Shown one piece after another: positions 54,194 to 62,118 of a DNA stretch of 64,000 bases (the first letter of the stretch is position 1; every line of letters begins with the position of its first letter). Origin of the DNA: CATQGW01 sp965242565 (GTDB taxonomy: Bacteria > Chloroflexota > Dehalococcoidia > Bin125); assembly GCA_965242565.1 (NCBI GenBank), contig OZ251457.1:2914001-2978000 (forward strand). Direction: 5' to 3'. Made by a program: the position numbers and the translations under genes. Under the pieces are notes generated by a model. That model did no database searches, was not told the origin of the DNA, and worked only from the letters and a program-made list of their open reading frames with translations.

Positions 54194-54809
54194 CGGCTAC
54201 CACCGCGGTGTACAGCGCTTGTTGGAATTCGACGGCGCGGCGCACTTGGAACGGCGTCAGCCAGTACGTCTGCGCGATCTCATCAATGCTCATGCCGCCG
54301 ACGTGATAGGCGGCCACCATGCCGGTCTCGATTCGGCGTCCGCCGACATTCGGGAGACCGCCCAGCTTGCCGCTCTCCATCTCCACCGCATCGGCGAAGC
54401 GGAAGAGGCACCCCAGCGCACCTTCGTGTCGGCGTTCGCTCCAGAAGCGGCGGAGGTCTACTTGCTCGGGCAGCACCGCCTCAAGCACGCGCTGAGGGAG
54501 CGTCACCGCCCACTGGGGGCAGGCGGCGTCGAGGCGGGCGAGCGCGTCGGGGAGGTGGGCCTCGGCGAGGCCGAGTTCGAGCAGCTTGGCGGCGGCGAGC
54601 ACGCGGTGATGCTCATTCCAGCTGTAGTACCAGGGCGGGTCGCCGAACTCCTCGCGGTCGGGGTCGTCGTTGATTACGGAGGCGGGGAGCAGATCCTCGG
54701 CGCGCCAGCGCTCGAGGTGTTCGGAGGTCACGCCGGCGAGACCGGCGACGATGGCCGGCGAGATCGCGCCTTCGTCGCGCAGCGGATCAGACTCTGCATG
54801 ACAGCTCAT
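54174..54809 (-). CDS. MerR-like/DUF433-like antitoxin, cassette 2
   Basis: 211 aa. The N-terminal ~120 residues are nearly the same as in cassette 1; the C-terminal segment (ESGKLGGLPNVGGRRIETGMVAAYHVGGMSIDEIAQTYWLT region) is its own and fits DUF433. Upstream of the start, GGAGG is visible, but the 18-bp motif is only partly kept (TTACGCTGA). That suggests this promoter has diverged. Confidence 0.82.
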   Translation of the reverse strand: MSCHAESDPLRDEGAISPAIVAGLAGVTSEHLERWRAEDLLPASVINDDPDREEFGDPPWYYSWNEHHRVLAAAKLLELGLAEAHLPDALARLDAACPQWAVTLPQRVLEAVLPEQVDLRRFWSERRHEGALGCLFRFADAVEMESGKLGGLPNVGGRRIETGMVAAYHVGGMSIDEIAQTYWLTPFQVRRAVEFQQALYTAVVADAPAAG

Positions 54810-54877
54810 ACGGACTGCCTCCTCGCTGCGCCTGCGGTGTCGGCTCCGTTCAGCGTAATCGGGCGGGCGGCGATCGA

Positions 54878-56098
54878 TCAGAGCAGCAGCAGCGGGATCG
54901 ACATTTCTTCGGGGCGCAGGCCGGCGTGGAAGCCTTTGAGGTCGAGCTGGCGGTTGTCTGGCTCGCCGTAGACGATGACTTCCTTGCCGGCGGAGATCGC
55001 CAGATAGCCGCCGATCCGCTCGGCGGCGAGGTCGCTGAGCCGGCCGGGGCCGAACAACGCGAGCTCTTCGGCGTCGGCGCGCGAGAGCAACGCCCAGTCT
55101 GCGCCCCAGCGCTCGCGGAAGGCGCCCGCGAAGGCGTCGGCGCGGCCCTCGCGCACGCAGAACATCGGCACGCGCGGCTCGCCGTGCGGCGGGGTGTGCA
55201 GCTCGTCGAGGATGGGGTCGTCGGGCTGCACCAGCGACATCTTGTTCGATTCGACGCTGATCGCGCCGTGGTCGGCGCTGATCGCGATCCGCGCGCGCCC
55301 GTTAAGCGCCTCGGCGATCACGCCGATCGCCCGGTCCACGGCGCGCAGCGCCTGTCTGGCGTCCGCGCCCTCGGGTCCGACGCGGTGCGACGCAGCATCA
55401 AGCATCGGCAGGTAGAGGTAGTGGACGCCGGTCTCGCGCTGCTCGACGACCCGTTGCACGACGCTGGCGACGGCGTCGCGCAGGTGGTCGTAGGGATCGG
55501 TCGGCCAGGCGCCGCGTCCGTAGCTGGTGAACTCGCTGTGGGAGATTTTTCGAGGGTGGTAGGTGCGCAGCGGGCCGGGCATCGCCGCCAGACGCGACGG
55601 GCAGGGGAAGGCTTCGTCCGGATTCACGCCGAAGCGCTGGAGCGCGGTCTCGGAGTGGCGCTCAACGAACGGCAGGATCGTGGCGGTGATCTCGCGGTTG
55701 TGCAGGTGCGTAAACCAGGTCGGCACCGCGTGGGTAGCGGGCCACTCGCCGGTGACGATGGCGGTCAGAGCGGCGGCGGTGGTGGAAGGGAAGACGGAGC
55801 GCAGGTCGATGCGCTCGGCGCGGCCGAGCGTCGAGGTCGCGTCCAGCTGATCCACAAACGTGTCGCCGAGACCGTCGATCAGCACGAACAGCAGCGGGCG
55901 GTCGCGCCCGATCCGCTCGGCCAGCGCGGCGGCGGCGTGATCGTCGTCGGCCAGCGGCGCGCCGCCGATGTGGGCGACGGCGCGGGCGAGATCGACGGTG
56001 TTGGGCGGACCCGCGCCGTCGGGCTCGATCGGCCGCAGCAGGCGGCCCTCCGCCAGCCAGCCTTCGACGCGGTCGCGATCGGAGACCGGCGTCGTCAT
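54878..56098 (-). CDS. Type I phosphodiesterase/nucleotide pyrophosphatase-like protein
   Basis: 406 aa, alkaline-phosphatase superfamily. Metal and nucleophile segments are visible: LIDGLGD, SVFPSTTAAALTAIVTG (probable Thr nucleophile), PMLDAASHRVGPEG, ISADHGAI and GFHAGLRPEEMSIPLLLL. No signal peptide, so probably cytoplasmic. It starts 14 nt after an SDR gene stop and is likely in one transcript with it. Confidence 0.88.
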   Translation of the reverse strand: MTTPVSDRDRVEGWLAEGRLLRPIEPDGAGPPNTVDLARAVAHIGGAPLADDDHAAAALAERIGRDRPLLFVLIDGLGDTFVDQLDATSTLGRAERIDLRSVFPSTTAAALTAIVTGEWPATHAVPTWFTHLHNREITATILPFVERHSETALQRFGVNPDEAFPCPSRLAAMPGPLRTYHPRKISHSEFTSYGRGAWPTDPYDHLRDAVASVVQRVVEQRETGVHYLYLPMLDAASHRVGPEGADARQALRAVDRAIGVIAEALNGRARIAISADHGAISVESNKMSLVQPDDPILDELHTPPHGEPRVPMFCVREGRADAFAGAFRERWGADWALLSRADAEELALFGPGRLSDLAAERIGGYLAISAGKEVIVYGEPDNRQLDLKGFHAGLRPEEMSIPLLLL

Positions 56099-56112
56099 GG
56101 CTTGCCCCAGAT

Positions 56113-56970
56113 CTAGATCTGGGAGTAGCCGGAGCCGGGCGTGTCGACGCCGGTGCCGGCCGGCGTCTTGTCGCCCATGTCCCAGCCGAACTCCTTGAGG
56201 ATTTCCTGGCTGTAGGTGACGCGCCCGGAGACCTTGTCGAGCGGCTCGGTGGCCAGCAGCAGCGCCGCCTGCGCCATGATCTCGACCGACTCGGCGTCGT
56301 TCGGGTCGCGGCCTTCCATCAGGCGATGGTGGACGACGCCCGGCGTGGGCACGATCTGCGAGGGGCTATAGCAGGTGACCGAGACGCCGTACTGATGGAC
56401 CTCGGAGGCCAGCCCTTGGGTGAAGCGCTCGAGCGCCGCCTTCTCCGCCCCGTAGAGCGTCCCGCCGCCCCCGTCGCCCTCGTACGGGCCGCGGCCGGGG
56501 CCGATCGCCGCGGCGCTGGAGACGTTGACAATCGCCCCCGAGCCGCGCTCGATCATCCCGCCCTCGTTGAGGCAGAGCTGGCTCATGTAGAAGGGGCCGT
56601 GGAAGTTCACGGCGGTGGAGCGCAGCCAGCGGTTGATCGGGAAGTCCTTGACCGGGATGAAGTAGGTCAGGGCGGCGTTGTTGACCAGCACATCGGGCGG
56701 GCCGTAGGTGTCGATGCAGGATTGCACGATGCCCGCGCACTCCTCGTATTCGGAGACGTTGCCGGCCACCGCCGTGGCCTCGCCGCCCGCCTCCTGAATG
56801 TTCTGGATCGTCATCTCCAGCGAGCCCGGGAGCGGGTGCGTGCCCTCCTGCAGGGTGCGGGCCGTGGCGATCACCTTCGCCCCCTCGGCCGCGTAGCACT
56901 CCGCGATCGCCGCGCCGATGCCGCGGCTCGCCCCGGTCACGATCGCCACCTTGCCGTCCAACTTGCCCAT
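56113..56970 (-). CDS. Short-chain dehydrogenase/reductase
   Basis: 285 aa from the ATG at 56970 (GAGAGG upstream; the frame to 57048 adds sequence without family pattern). TGASRGIGAAIA loop, NNAAL, NVSSAAAIG (Ser) and YGAEKAAL (Tyr, Lys) show a complete SDR active site. A Gly-rich insertion (GPYEGDGGGGTLYG) precedes the catalytic Tyr. First gene of a pair with the phosphodiesterase. Confidence 0.88.
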   Translation of the reverse strand: MGKLDGKVAIVTGASRGIGAAIAECYAAEGAKVIATARTLQEGTHPLPGSLEMTIQNIQEAGGEATAVAGNVSEYEECAGIVQSCIDTYGPPDVLVNNAALTYFIPVKDFPINRWLRSTAVNFHGPFYMSQLCLNEGGMIERGSGAIVNVSSAAAIGPGRGPYEGDGGGGTLYGAEKAALERFTQGLASEVHQYGVSVTCYSPSQIVPTPGVVHHRLMEGRDPNDAESVEIMAQAALLLATEPLDKVSGRVTYSQEILKEFGWDMGDKTPAGTGVDTPGSGYSQI

Positions 56971-57105
56971 GCCGAACCTCTCAATTCCATCTCGCGCCGT
57001 CGCAAGTCCTCGTAGAAGCCGCCCCAGCATACCGCCCCGCCCGCCCACGGTCCGTCCTGCCTCTCCCCGCCTCTCCCCTCCCCTCCCTCATACCCGCCCT
57101 CTACC

Positions 57106-57140
57106 CCGTCATACCCGCGCTTGTCGCGGGTATCTCGCCG
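57106..57140 (+). repeat. Short hairpin repeat, family A
   Basis: ATACCCGCG-CTTGT-CGCGGGTAT with a one-base loop change relative to the other copies, followed by TCTCGCCGTC. Confidence 0.83.
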
Positions 57141-57252
57141 TCACCGGTGCCCAACCCCGCCGGTCCTCACTCCGTCATTCTCGCCCCGAGCGGGAATCGG
57201 TCCCGCACCCCTTCAGCGCCCCATGCCCCCGCCCGTCGCCCCCGCGCACTTC

Positions 57253-57384
57253 TCCGTCGCCCCAGACTTGATCTGGGGCCCAAACCCAATCCTGTTCTCA
57301 GCACGAAGGCCAGAGTTACCCCGCCAACGCCCGTTCGCAGGTCATCTCGATACGCCGCGCCGCCGATAGCCGCTGTATGGATTC
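57253..57384 (+). repeat. Composite hairpin-ended element, copy 3 (truncated)
   Basis: GCCCCAGA-CTTGA-TCTGGGGC palindrome, CCCAAACCCAATCCTGTTC, CGCCCGTTCGCAGGTCATC and GTATGGATTC in the same order as the copies at 20326 and 13705. The second palindrome is missing. The first palindrome has compensatory changes (A/T pair for C/G), which shows selection or copying that keeps pairing. Confidence 0.72.
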
Positions 57385-57457
57385 GCCAAATTCAGAAACG
57401 AAGTGGGACAGCAGTTGGGAAGAGTGCTGCGAGATCCCTCGTCCGTGTGAATGTGAA

Positions 57458-58492
57458 CTAGCTACGTCCACGGCTGCGGCGTTGCGCCACTGCCCACAGC
57501 GCCGGCAGCGAGGCACACAGCAAGGCGAGGGCGACCACTCCGACCGGCAAAGCGCCGCCGCGATCGAGCAGGCCGCCTGTGCCTGTGCTCGGCAGCCCTC
57601 CGCCGCGCAGCCAGGCCGGCACATCGGCCGCGCCGTTGTAGAGCATCCAGCAAGAAACCGCGCCGTCCTCGCCGAGCGCGCAGGCGTGATATGTCCCGGC
57701 GCTGATCTGTGAGTACTCGCCCGCCGGCGGCTGCGCTTGTCCGTCGAATGTGTAGCCCCAGCACCTGACCGTGCCGCTCTCGCGCAGCCCGCAGGTGTGT
57801 GCGTAGCCCGCGCTGACCGTGCTGAACGCTCCGTCCGGCGCGTCCGCCCGTCCGTCGGCGTTGTATCCCCAACACTCGACCGTTCCGTTCGTGCGCAGCC
57901 CGCAGGTATGCAGCCCGCCCGCGCTGACGGGGGCGAAGGGCCAGCTTGGCGCGTCCGCTTGGCCGAACCTGTTGTCGCCCCAGCACTTGACCGCGCCGTT
58001 CGCGAGCCGCCCGCAGGCGTGGTCCTCGCCCGCGCTGAGGGCGCGGAACGACCACTTCGGCGCATCCGTCTGGCCGTTCCGATTGTCTCCCCAGCACTCC
58101 GGCACACGACTCCGACGCAGCCCACAGGTGTAGCGGCCGCCTGCGCTAATCGCACTGAACGACCCGCCCGGCGCGTCCGTCTGGCCGCTCCCGTTGTCGC
58201 CCCAGCACTCGACTTCACCGCTCTCGCGCAGCCCGCAGGTATGGTCCGAGCCCGCGCTGACGGCGCGGAAGCGCCCGCCCGGCGCGTCCGTTTGGCCGCT
58301 CGAGTTGTCTCCCCAGCACTCAATCGCGCCCGAGTTGAGCAGCGCGCAGGCATGCTCGCTGCCGACCGTGACCGCGACCGCTCGCCCCCCGTCCAGGGCC
58401 TCCGCGCCCGGCGCGTCAAGGGCAACGACCGCCGCAACGGCCAGGATGGCTGCCAGGGCAACGGCGGCAAAACGGCGCGCGTGGGTCGGCAT
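57458..58492 (-). CDS. RCC1-repeat surface protein with LPSTG sorting signal
   Basis: 344 aa; AAGGAG precedes the ATG. A signal peptide (about 1-32) is followed by seven RCC1-type repeats (x-C-G-L-R-x-x-G-x-V-x-CWG-x-N-x-x-G-Q-T-D-A-P), probably one propeller. The end has LPSTG at residues 300-304, then a hydrophobic stretch (about 312-334) and a basic tail (RRSRGRS). This is a standard sortase-type cell-wall sorting layout. No sortase gene is in the window. It lacks the extra N-terminal repeat unit of the two larger RCC1 proteins. Confidence 0.87.
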   Translation of the reverse strand: MPTHARRFAAVALAAILAVAAVVALDAPGAEALDGGRAVAVTVGSEHACALLNSGAIECWGDNSSGQTDAPGGRFRAVSAGSDHTCGLRESGEVECWGDNGSGQTDAPGGSFSAISAGGRYTCGLRRSRVPECWGDNRNGQTDAPKWSFRALSAGEDHACGRLANGAVKCWGDNRFGQADAPSWPFAPVSAGGLHTCGLRTNGTVECWGYNADGRADAPDGAFSTVSAGYAHTCGLRESGTVRCWGYTFDGQAQPPAGEYSQISAGTYHACALGEDGAVSCWMLYNGAADVPAWLRGGGLPSTGTGGLLDRGGALPVGVVALALLCASLPALWAVAQRRSRGRS

Positions 58493-58621
58493 CGGGGCTC
58501 CTTCGTCGCCGGGCGTGTAAGGCTAGACGACGGGCAATCCGCAGTTGTTCCGCGCACGGCGGGAAACGCGCGCAAATCAGGCGCGCGCCGGGCAGGGGGC
58601 AATCGGGTTTAGCCTGTCCGC

Positions 58622-59866
58622 ATGGCGGACGGGTTGCAGCGGATTGTCGTGGTCGGGGCGTCGCTGGCGGGGCTGAACGCCGCGGAGGCGCTGCGCGGGT
58701 TGGGGTTCGAGGGTGAGCTGACGCTGGTCGGCGCCGAACCGAGCCCGCCCTACGACCGCCCGCCGCTCTCCAAGCAACTACTGACCGGCGAATGGGAGAC
58801 GGATCGCCTGCCGCTGCGCAGCCAGGCCGAATTGGATGCGCTGCAAATCGACTGGCGGCTGGGCCGCCGCGCGGCATCGCTCGAGCTCGCGGCGCGCGCG
58901 CTGCGGCTGGAGGACGGCGAGCCGATCTCGTTCGACGGATTGATCATCGCCACCGGTGCGTCGCCGATCGCCCTGCCCGGCTCGGAGCTGGAGGGCGTCC
59001 ACACGCTCCGCACGGAGGCCGACGCTTTGGCGATCCGCGCCGCGTTTGAGCGCGGCGGACCGGTCGCGGTCGTGGGCGGCGGGTTTATCGGCGCGGAGGT
59101 CGCCTCGTCCGCGCGGGAGCGCGGACTGGAGGTGACGCTGATCGAGGCGCTCGATGCGCCCATGCTCGCCCCGCTCGGCGAGCGGATTGCGGGCTTCATG
59201 GCCGATCTGCACCGCGATGCGGGCGTCGATCTGCGTACCGGCCGCCGCGTCGTCGAGTGGCTCGGCGACGAGCGCGTCGAGGGATTGCGCCTCGACAACG
59301 GGGAGGTGGTCGAGGCGTCCACCGTGATCGTCGGCGTCGGTGTACGCCCCACCGTCGATTGGCTGGCCGATGCTGGCCTCTCGATCGGCGACGGCGTGAT
59401 CTGCGATCAATATCTGCGGGCCGCGCCGGGCGTGTTCGCCGCCGGTGATGTCTGCCGCTGGCCCAACGCACTGCTGCGCCCCTTCGCCTACGCGGAGCCG
59501 CAACCCACGATGCGCGTCGAACACTGGACCAACGCGGTCGAACAAGGCGCGGCTGCCGCCGCCAATCTGCTCGCCGAATCGCGCGGCGAGCCGCTCACCC
59601 CGTTCGCGCCGATCCCGTACTTCTGGTCCGACCAGCACGGCCTGACGCTGATGGCCGCGGGGATTACCAGTCCGCACGACGTAATGGCGGTGGTACACGG
59701 CAGCCTGGAGGAGCGCCGCTTCGCCGCGCTCTACGGCCGGCACGGCTATCTGAGCGGGGTGGCGGCGGTCGCTTGGCCGCGCATGCTGCGTCGTTATCAG
59801 TCGCTGATCCGCGAGCGGGCCGAGTGGAGCGACGCGCTGGCGGCGTCGCGCGAAATCGAGAGCTGA
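58622..59866 (+). CDS. Ferredoxin/rubredoxin-type NAD(P)H reductase (FAD)
   Basis: 414 aa. FAD loop VVVGASLAGLNAAEALR at the N-terminus, YDRPPLSKQLL, ATGASPIALPG, NAD loop VVGGGFIGAEVA and AAGDVCRWPN match reductases of the putidaredoxin/rhodocoxin reductase type. It would pass electrons from NAD(P)H to a ferredoxin for a P450 or dioxygenase; neither partner is adjacent. Its TGA stop lies inside the 18-bp motif of toxin-antitoxin cassette 3. Confidence 0.88.
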   Translation: MADGLQRIVVVGASLAGLNAAEALRGLGFEGELTLVGAEPSPPYDRPPLSKQLLTGEWETDRLPLRSQAELDALQIDWRLGRRAASLELAARALRLEDGEPISFDGLIIATGASPIALPGSELEGVHTLRTEADALAIRAAFERGGPVAVVGGGFIGAEVASSARERGLEVTLIEALDAPMLAPLGERIAGFMADLHRDAGVDLRTGRRVVEWLGDERVEGLRLDNGEVVEASTVIVGVGVRPTVDWLADAGLSIGDGVICDQYLRAAPGVFAAGDVCRWPNALLRPFAYAEPQPTMRVEHWTNAVEQGAAAAANLLAESRGEPLTPFAPIPYFWSDQHGLTLMAAGITSPHDVMAVVHGSLEERRFAALYGRHGYLSGVAAVAWPRMLRRYQSLIRERAEWSDALAASREIES

Positions 59867-59880
59867 GCCGTCTACGCTGA
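59863..59880 (+). promoter_or_regulatory. Conserved 18-bp cassette motif (cassette 3)
   Basis: CTGAGCCGTCTACGCTGA, overlapping the reductase stop codon and ending 24 nt before the antitoxin ATG at 59905. Confidence 0.8.
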
Positions 59881-59904
59881 ACTCGACAACGAGAGGCGGA
59901 CGCG

Positions 59905-60540
59905 ATGAGCTGCCGCGAAGAACCGGATCCGCTGCGCGACGCCGGCGCAATAGCCCCGGCGATCGTCGCCGGTCTTTCGGGCCTGGACCCTGAGCAGCTT
60001 GAGCATTGGCACACCGACGGCTTACTGCCCGCCTCCGTCGTCAACGACGACCCGGACCGCGAAGAGTTCGGCGACCCGCCCTGCTATTACAGCTGGAGCG
60101 ACCACCACCGCGTCCTCGGCGCCGCCAAGCTGCTCGAGCTCGGTCTCGCCGAATCCGACCTGCCCGCCGCGCTCGCCCGCCTCGACGCCGCCTGCCCCCA
60201 GTGGGCGGTGAGGCTGATATCTGGGCTACTGGAGCCTGCGCTGCCGCAGAAAATCGACGCCTCCCGCTTCATCGCCGAGCGCTGGCACGAAGGAGCGCTC
60301 GGCAGGCTCTACCCGTTCGGCGACTCGATCGAAATGGTCCCGGGACGCTGCGACGCCGAGCCGACGATCCGCCGCCGGCGCATTCGCACCGCCATGCTGG
60401 CGCACGAACATACGCCCGCAGCGGGTATCGAACGGCTCGCGCATTCGTATCGGCTGCCCCAGTACGCAGTGCGCCGCGCTCTCGAGTTCGAGCAGGCGCT
60501 GCACAGCCTCGAGCAGATCCATGCGCCTGCTGCTGGATGA
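59905..60540 (+). CDS. MerR-like/DUF433-like antitoxin, cassette 3
   Basis: 211 aa; GAGAGGCGGA precedes the ATG. Shared MerR-like N-terminus (AIVAGLSGLDPEQLEHW) and a middle (VRLISGLLEPALPQ, FIAERWHEG, GDSIEMVPGRCDAEPT) that is almost identical to cassette 4 but unlike 1, 2 and 5. The DUF433-like end (IRTAMLAHEHTPAAGIERLAHSYRLPQ...) is followed by the overlapping toxin start. Confidence 0.83.
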   Translation: MSCREEPDPLRDAGAIAPAIVAGLSGLDPEQLEHWHTDGLLPASVVNDDPDREEFGDPPCYYSWSDHHRVLGAAKLLELGLAESDLPAALARLDAACPQWAVRLISGLLEPALPQKIDASRFIAERWHEGALGRLYPFGDSIEMVPGRCDAEPTIRRRRIRTAMLAHEHTPAAGIERLAHSYRLPQYAVRRALEFEQALHSLEQIHAPAAG

Positions 60541-60976
60541 GAACATGGCGACCGGCCTGGCGGACGAGCTCAGCGCTCGCGGCCACCCGACCGATCACGT
60601 TGAGCTGCTGGGGCTGAAGAGTGAGCCCGACAGCACCATTCTCGCCTTCGCCGTCGCGCAGGGCTATGAAGCCGTCGTCACCAAAGACCGTTACTCGGAA
60701 GGCGGCGCTCGTCTCGCCGCATTGCGCGCCATGCGCGACGGCCTGCGCATCATCCAACTCCGATTTCAGCAAGACATTCGCGGCTCCGGGTCAGACGATC
60801 AACAACTCCAACTGATCCTCGACCACGAGCGCGAAATCGAGCAGGCCGTCGCCCCCGACTCCCCAATCCGCCAACTCATCCTCAACCACGCCGTCGGCGG
60901 CGTCACTCGCACCATCACCGCCGACCAAGTCGCCGCAACCCTGCGCCGCCTCGAACCGCGAGCCGCGGAGAGCTGA
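60521..60976 (+). CDS. DUF5615/PIN-like toxin, cassette 3
   Basis: 151 aa. MRLLLDENMATGLADELSARGHPTDHV is shared with cassette 4 (first 27 residues), then it diverges (ELLGLKSEPDSTILAFAVAQGYEAVVTKDRY). The C-terminal AVGGVTRTITADQVAATLRRLEPRA is common to 3, 4 and 5. Acidic positions DEN, D-S-T and KDR are kept. 20-nt overlap with the antitoxin. Confidence 0.82.
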   Translation: MRLLLDENMATGLADELSARGHPTDHVELLGLKSEPDSTILAFAVAQGYEAVVTKDRYSEGGARLAALRAMRDGLRIIQLRFQQDIRGSGSDDQQLQLILDHEREIEQAVAPDSPIRQLILNHAVGGVTRTITADQVAATLRRLEPRAAES

Positions 60977-60990
60977 GCCGTCTACGCTGA
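60973..60990 (+). promoter_or_regulatory. Conserved 18-bp cassette motif (cassette 4)
   Basis: CTGAGCCGTCTACGCTGA, overlapping the cassette 3 toxin stop and ending 21 nt before the ATG at 61012. Confidence 0.8.
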
Positions 60991-61011
60991 GAGCGACGAG
61001 AGGCGGACGCG

Positions 61012-61644
61012 ATGAGCTGCCACGAAGACCCCGATCCGCTGCGCGATGTCGGCGCAATCTCCCCGACCATCGTCGCCGGTCTTTCGGGCTTGGACCCTGA
61101 GCAGCTTGAGCATTGGCGCGCCGCCGGCCTGCTGCCCGCCTCCGTCGTCAACGACGACCCGGACCGCGAAGAGTTCGGCGACCCGCCCTGCTACTACAGC
61201 TGGAACGACCACCACCGCGTGCTCGGCGCCGCCAAACTGCTCGAGCTCGGTCTCGCCGAATCCGACCTCCCCGCCGCGCTCGCCCGCCTCGACGCCGCCT
61301 GCCCGCAATGGGCGGTGAGGCTGATATCTGGGCTACTGGAGCCTGCGCTGCCGCAGGAAATCGACGCCTCCCGCTTCATCGCCGAGCGCTGGCACGAAGG
61401 ACCGCTCGGCAGGCTCTACCCGTTCGGCGACTCGATCGAAATGGTCCCGGGACGCTGCGACGCCGAGCCGACGCTCCGCCGACGCAGGATCGATACAGCC
61501 ATGCTTGCCCGCGAACACCGCACGGTGAGCGTTGACGCGCTCGCGCGTTCGTATCGGCTGCCCCAATACGCAGTGCGCCGCGCTCTCGAGTTCGAGCAGG
61601 CGCTGCACAGCCTTGAGCAGATCCATGCGCCTGCTGCTGGATGA
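61012..61644 (+). CDS. MerR-like/DUF433-like antitoxin, cassette 4
   Basis: 210 aa. Nearly identical to cassette 3 for about 155 residues. The DUF433 part then differs locally (DTAMLAREHRTVSVDALARSYRLPQ) before rejoining cassette 3 at its end. The local change is where partner specificity would be expected, which is an inference. Confidence 0.83.
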   Translation: MSCHEDPDPLRDVGAISPTIVAGLSGLDPEQLEHWRAAGLLPASVVNDDPDREEFGDPPCYYSWNDHHRVLGAAKLLELGLAESDLPAALARLDAACPQWAVRLISGLLEPALPQEIDASRFIAERWHEGPLGRLYPFGDSIEMVPGRCDAEPTLRRRRIDTAMLAREHRTVSVDALARSYRLPQYAVRRALEFEQALHSLEQIHAPAAG

Positions 61645-62080
61645 GAACATGGCGACCGGTCTGGCAGACGAGCTCAGCGCCCGCGGCCACCCAACCGATC
61701 ATGTCCAGGGCTGGCAACTGCAAGGCGGCGCCGATGGTGTCATCCTCGCTCTCGCCCTCGCTCAGGGCTACGACGCCGTGATCACCAAAGACCGCTACCG
61801 CAAGGGCGACGCCCGCCTCGCCGCGCTCCGCGCCATGCGCGACGGCCTGCGCATCATTCAACTCAGGTTTCGGCAAGACATCCCGGACGCGGATTCCGCC
61901 GCAGCGCAACTCCAACTGATCCTCAACCACGAGCGCGAAATCGAGCGCGCTGTCGCCCCCGACTCCCCAATCCGCCAACTCATCCTCAACCACGCCGTCG
62001 GCGGCGTCACTCGCACCATCACCGCCGACCAAGTCGCCGCAATCCTGCGCCGCCTCGAACCGCGAGCCGCAGAGGGCTGA
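61625..62080 (+). CDS. DUF5615/PIN-like toxin, cassette 4
   Basis: 151 aa, from the ATG at 61625 that overlaps the antitoxin by 20 nt. The N-terminal third matches cassette 3. From YDAVITKDRYRKGDARLAAL onward it is nearly identical at DNA level to cassette 5 (about 61770-62070 versus 62877-63180). It is thus a mosaic of its two neighbours. Confidence 0.82.
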   Translation: MRLLLDENMATGLADELSARGHPTDHVQGWQLQGGADGVILALALAQGYDAVITKDRYRKGDARLAALRAMRDGLRIIQLRFRQDIPDADSAAAQLQLILNHEREIERAVAPDSPIRQLILNHAVGGVTRTITADQVAAILRRLEPRAAEG

Positions 62081-62094
62081 GCCGTCTACGCTGA
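62077..62094 (+). promoter_or_regulatory. Conserved 18-bp cassette motif (cassette 5)
   Basis: CTGAGCCGTCTACGCTGA, overlapping the cassette 4 toxin stop and ending 24 nt before the ATG at 62119. Confidence 0.8.
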
Positions 62095-62118
62095 AACCGA
62101 CAACGAGAGGCGGATGCG

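Larger units (their letters stand above)
56971..57457. other. Repeat-rich intergenic region
   Basis: About 490 bases with a family A hairpin (57106-57140), an ATTCTCGC...GCGGGAAT hairpin (57174-57201) and a truncated composite element (57253-57384). No gene is supported; a long minus-strand frame entering from the RCC1 gene is in a different frame from it. Confidence 0.65.

Noticed and set aside
56971..57457. 428-codon minus-strand frame (57316-58602) as an alternative gene
   Set aside because: It overlaps the RCC1-LPSTG gene in another frame and is Ser/Arg/Ala-rich without motif; the RCC1 frame has signal peptide, repeats and sorting signal.
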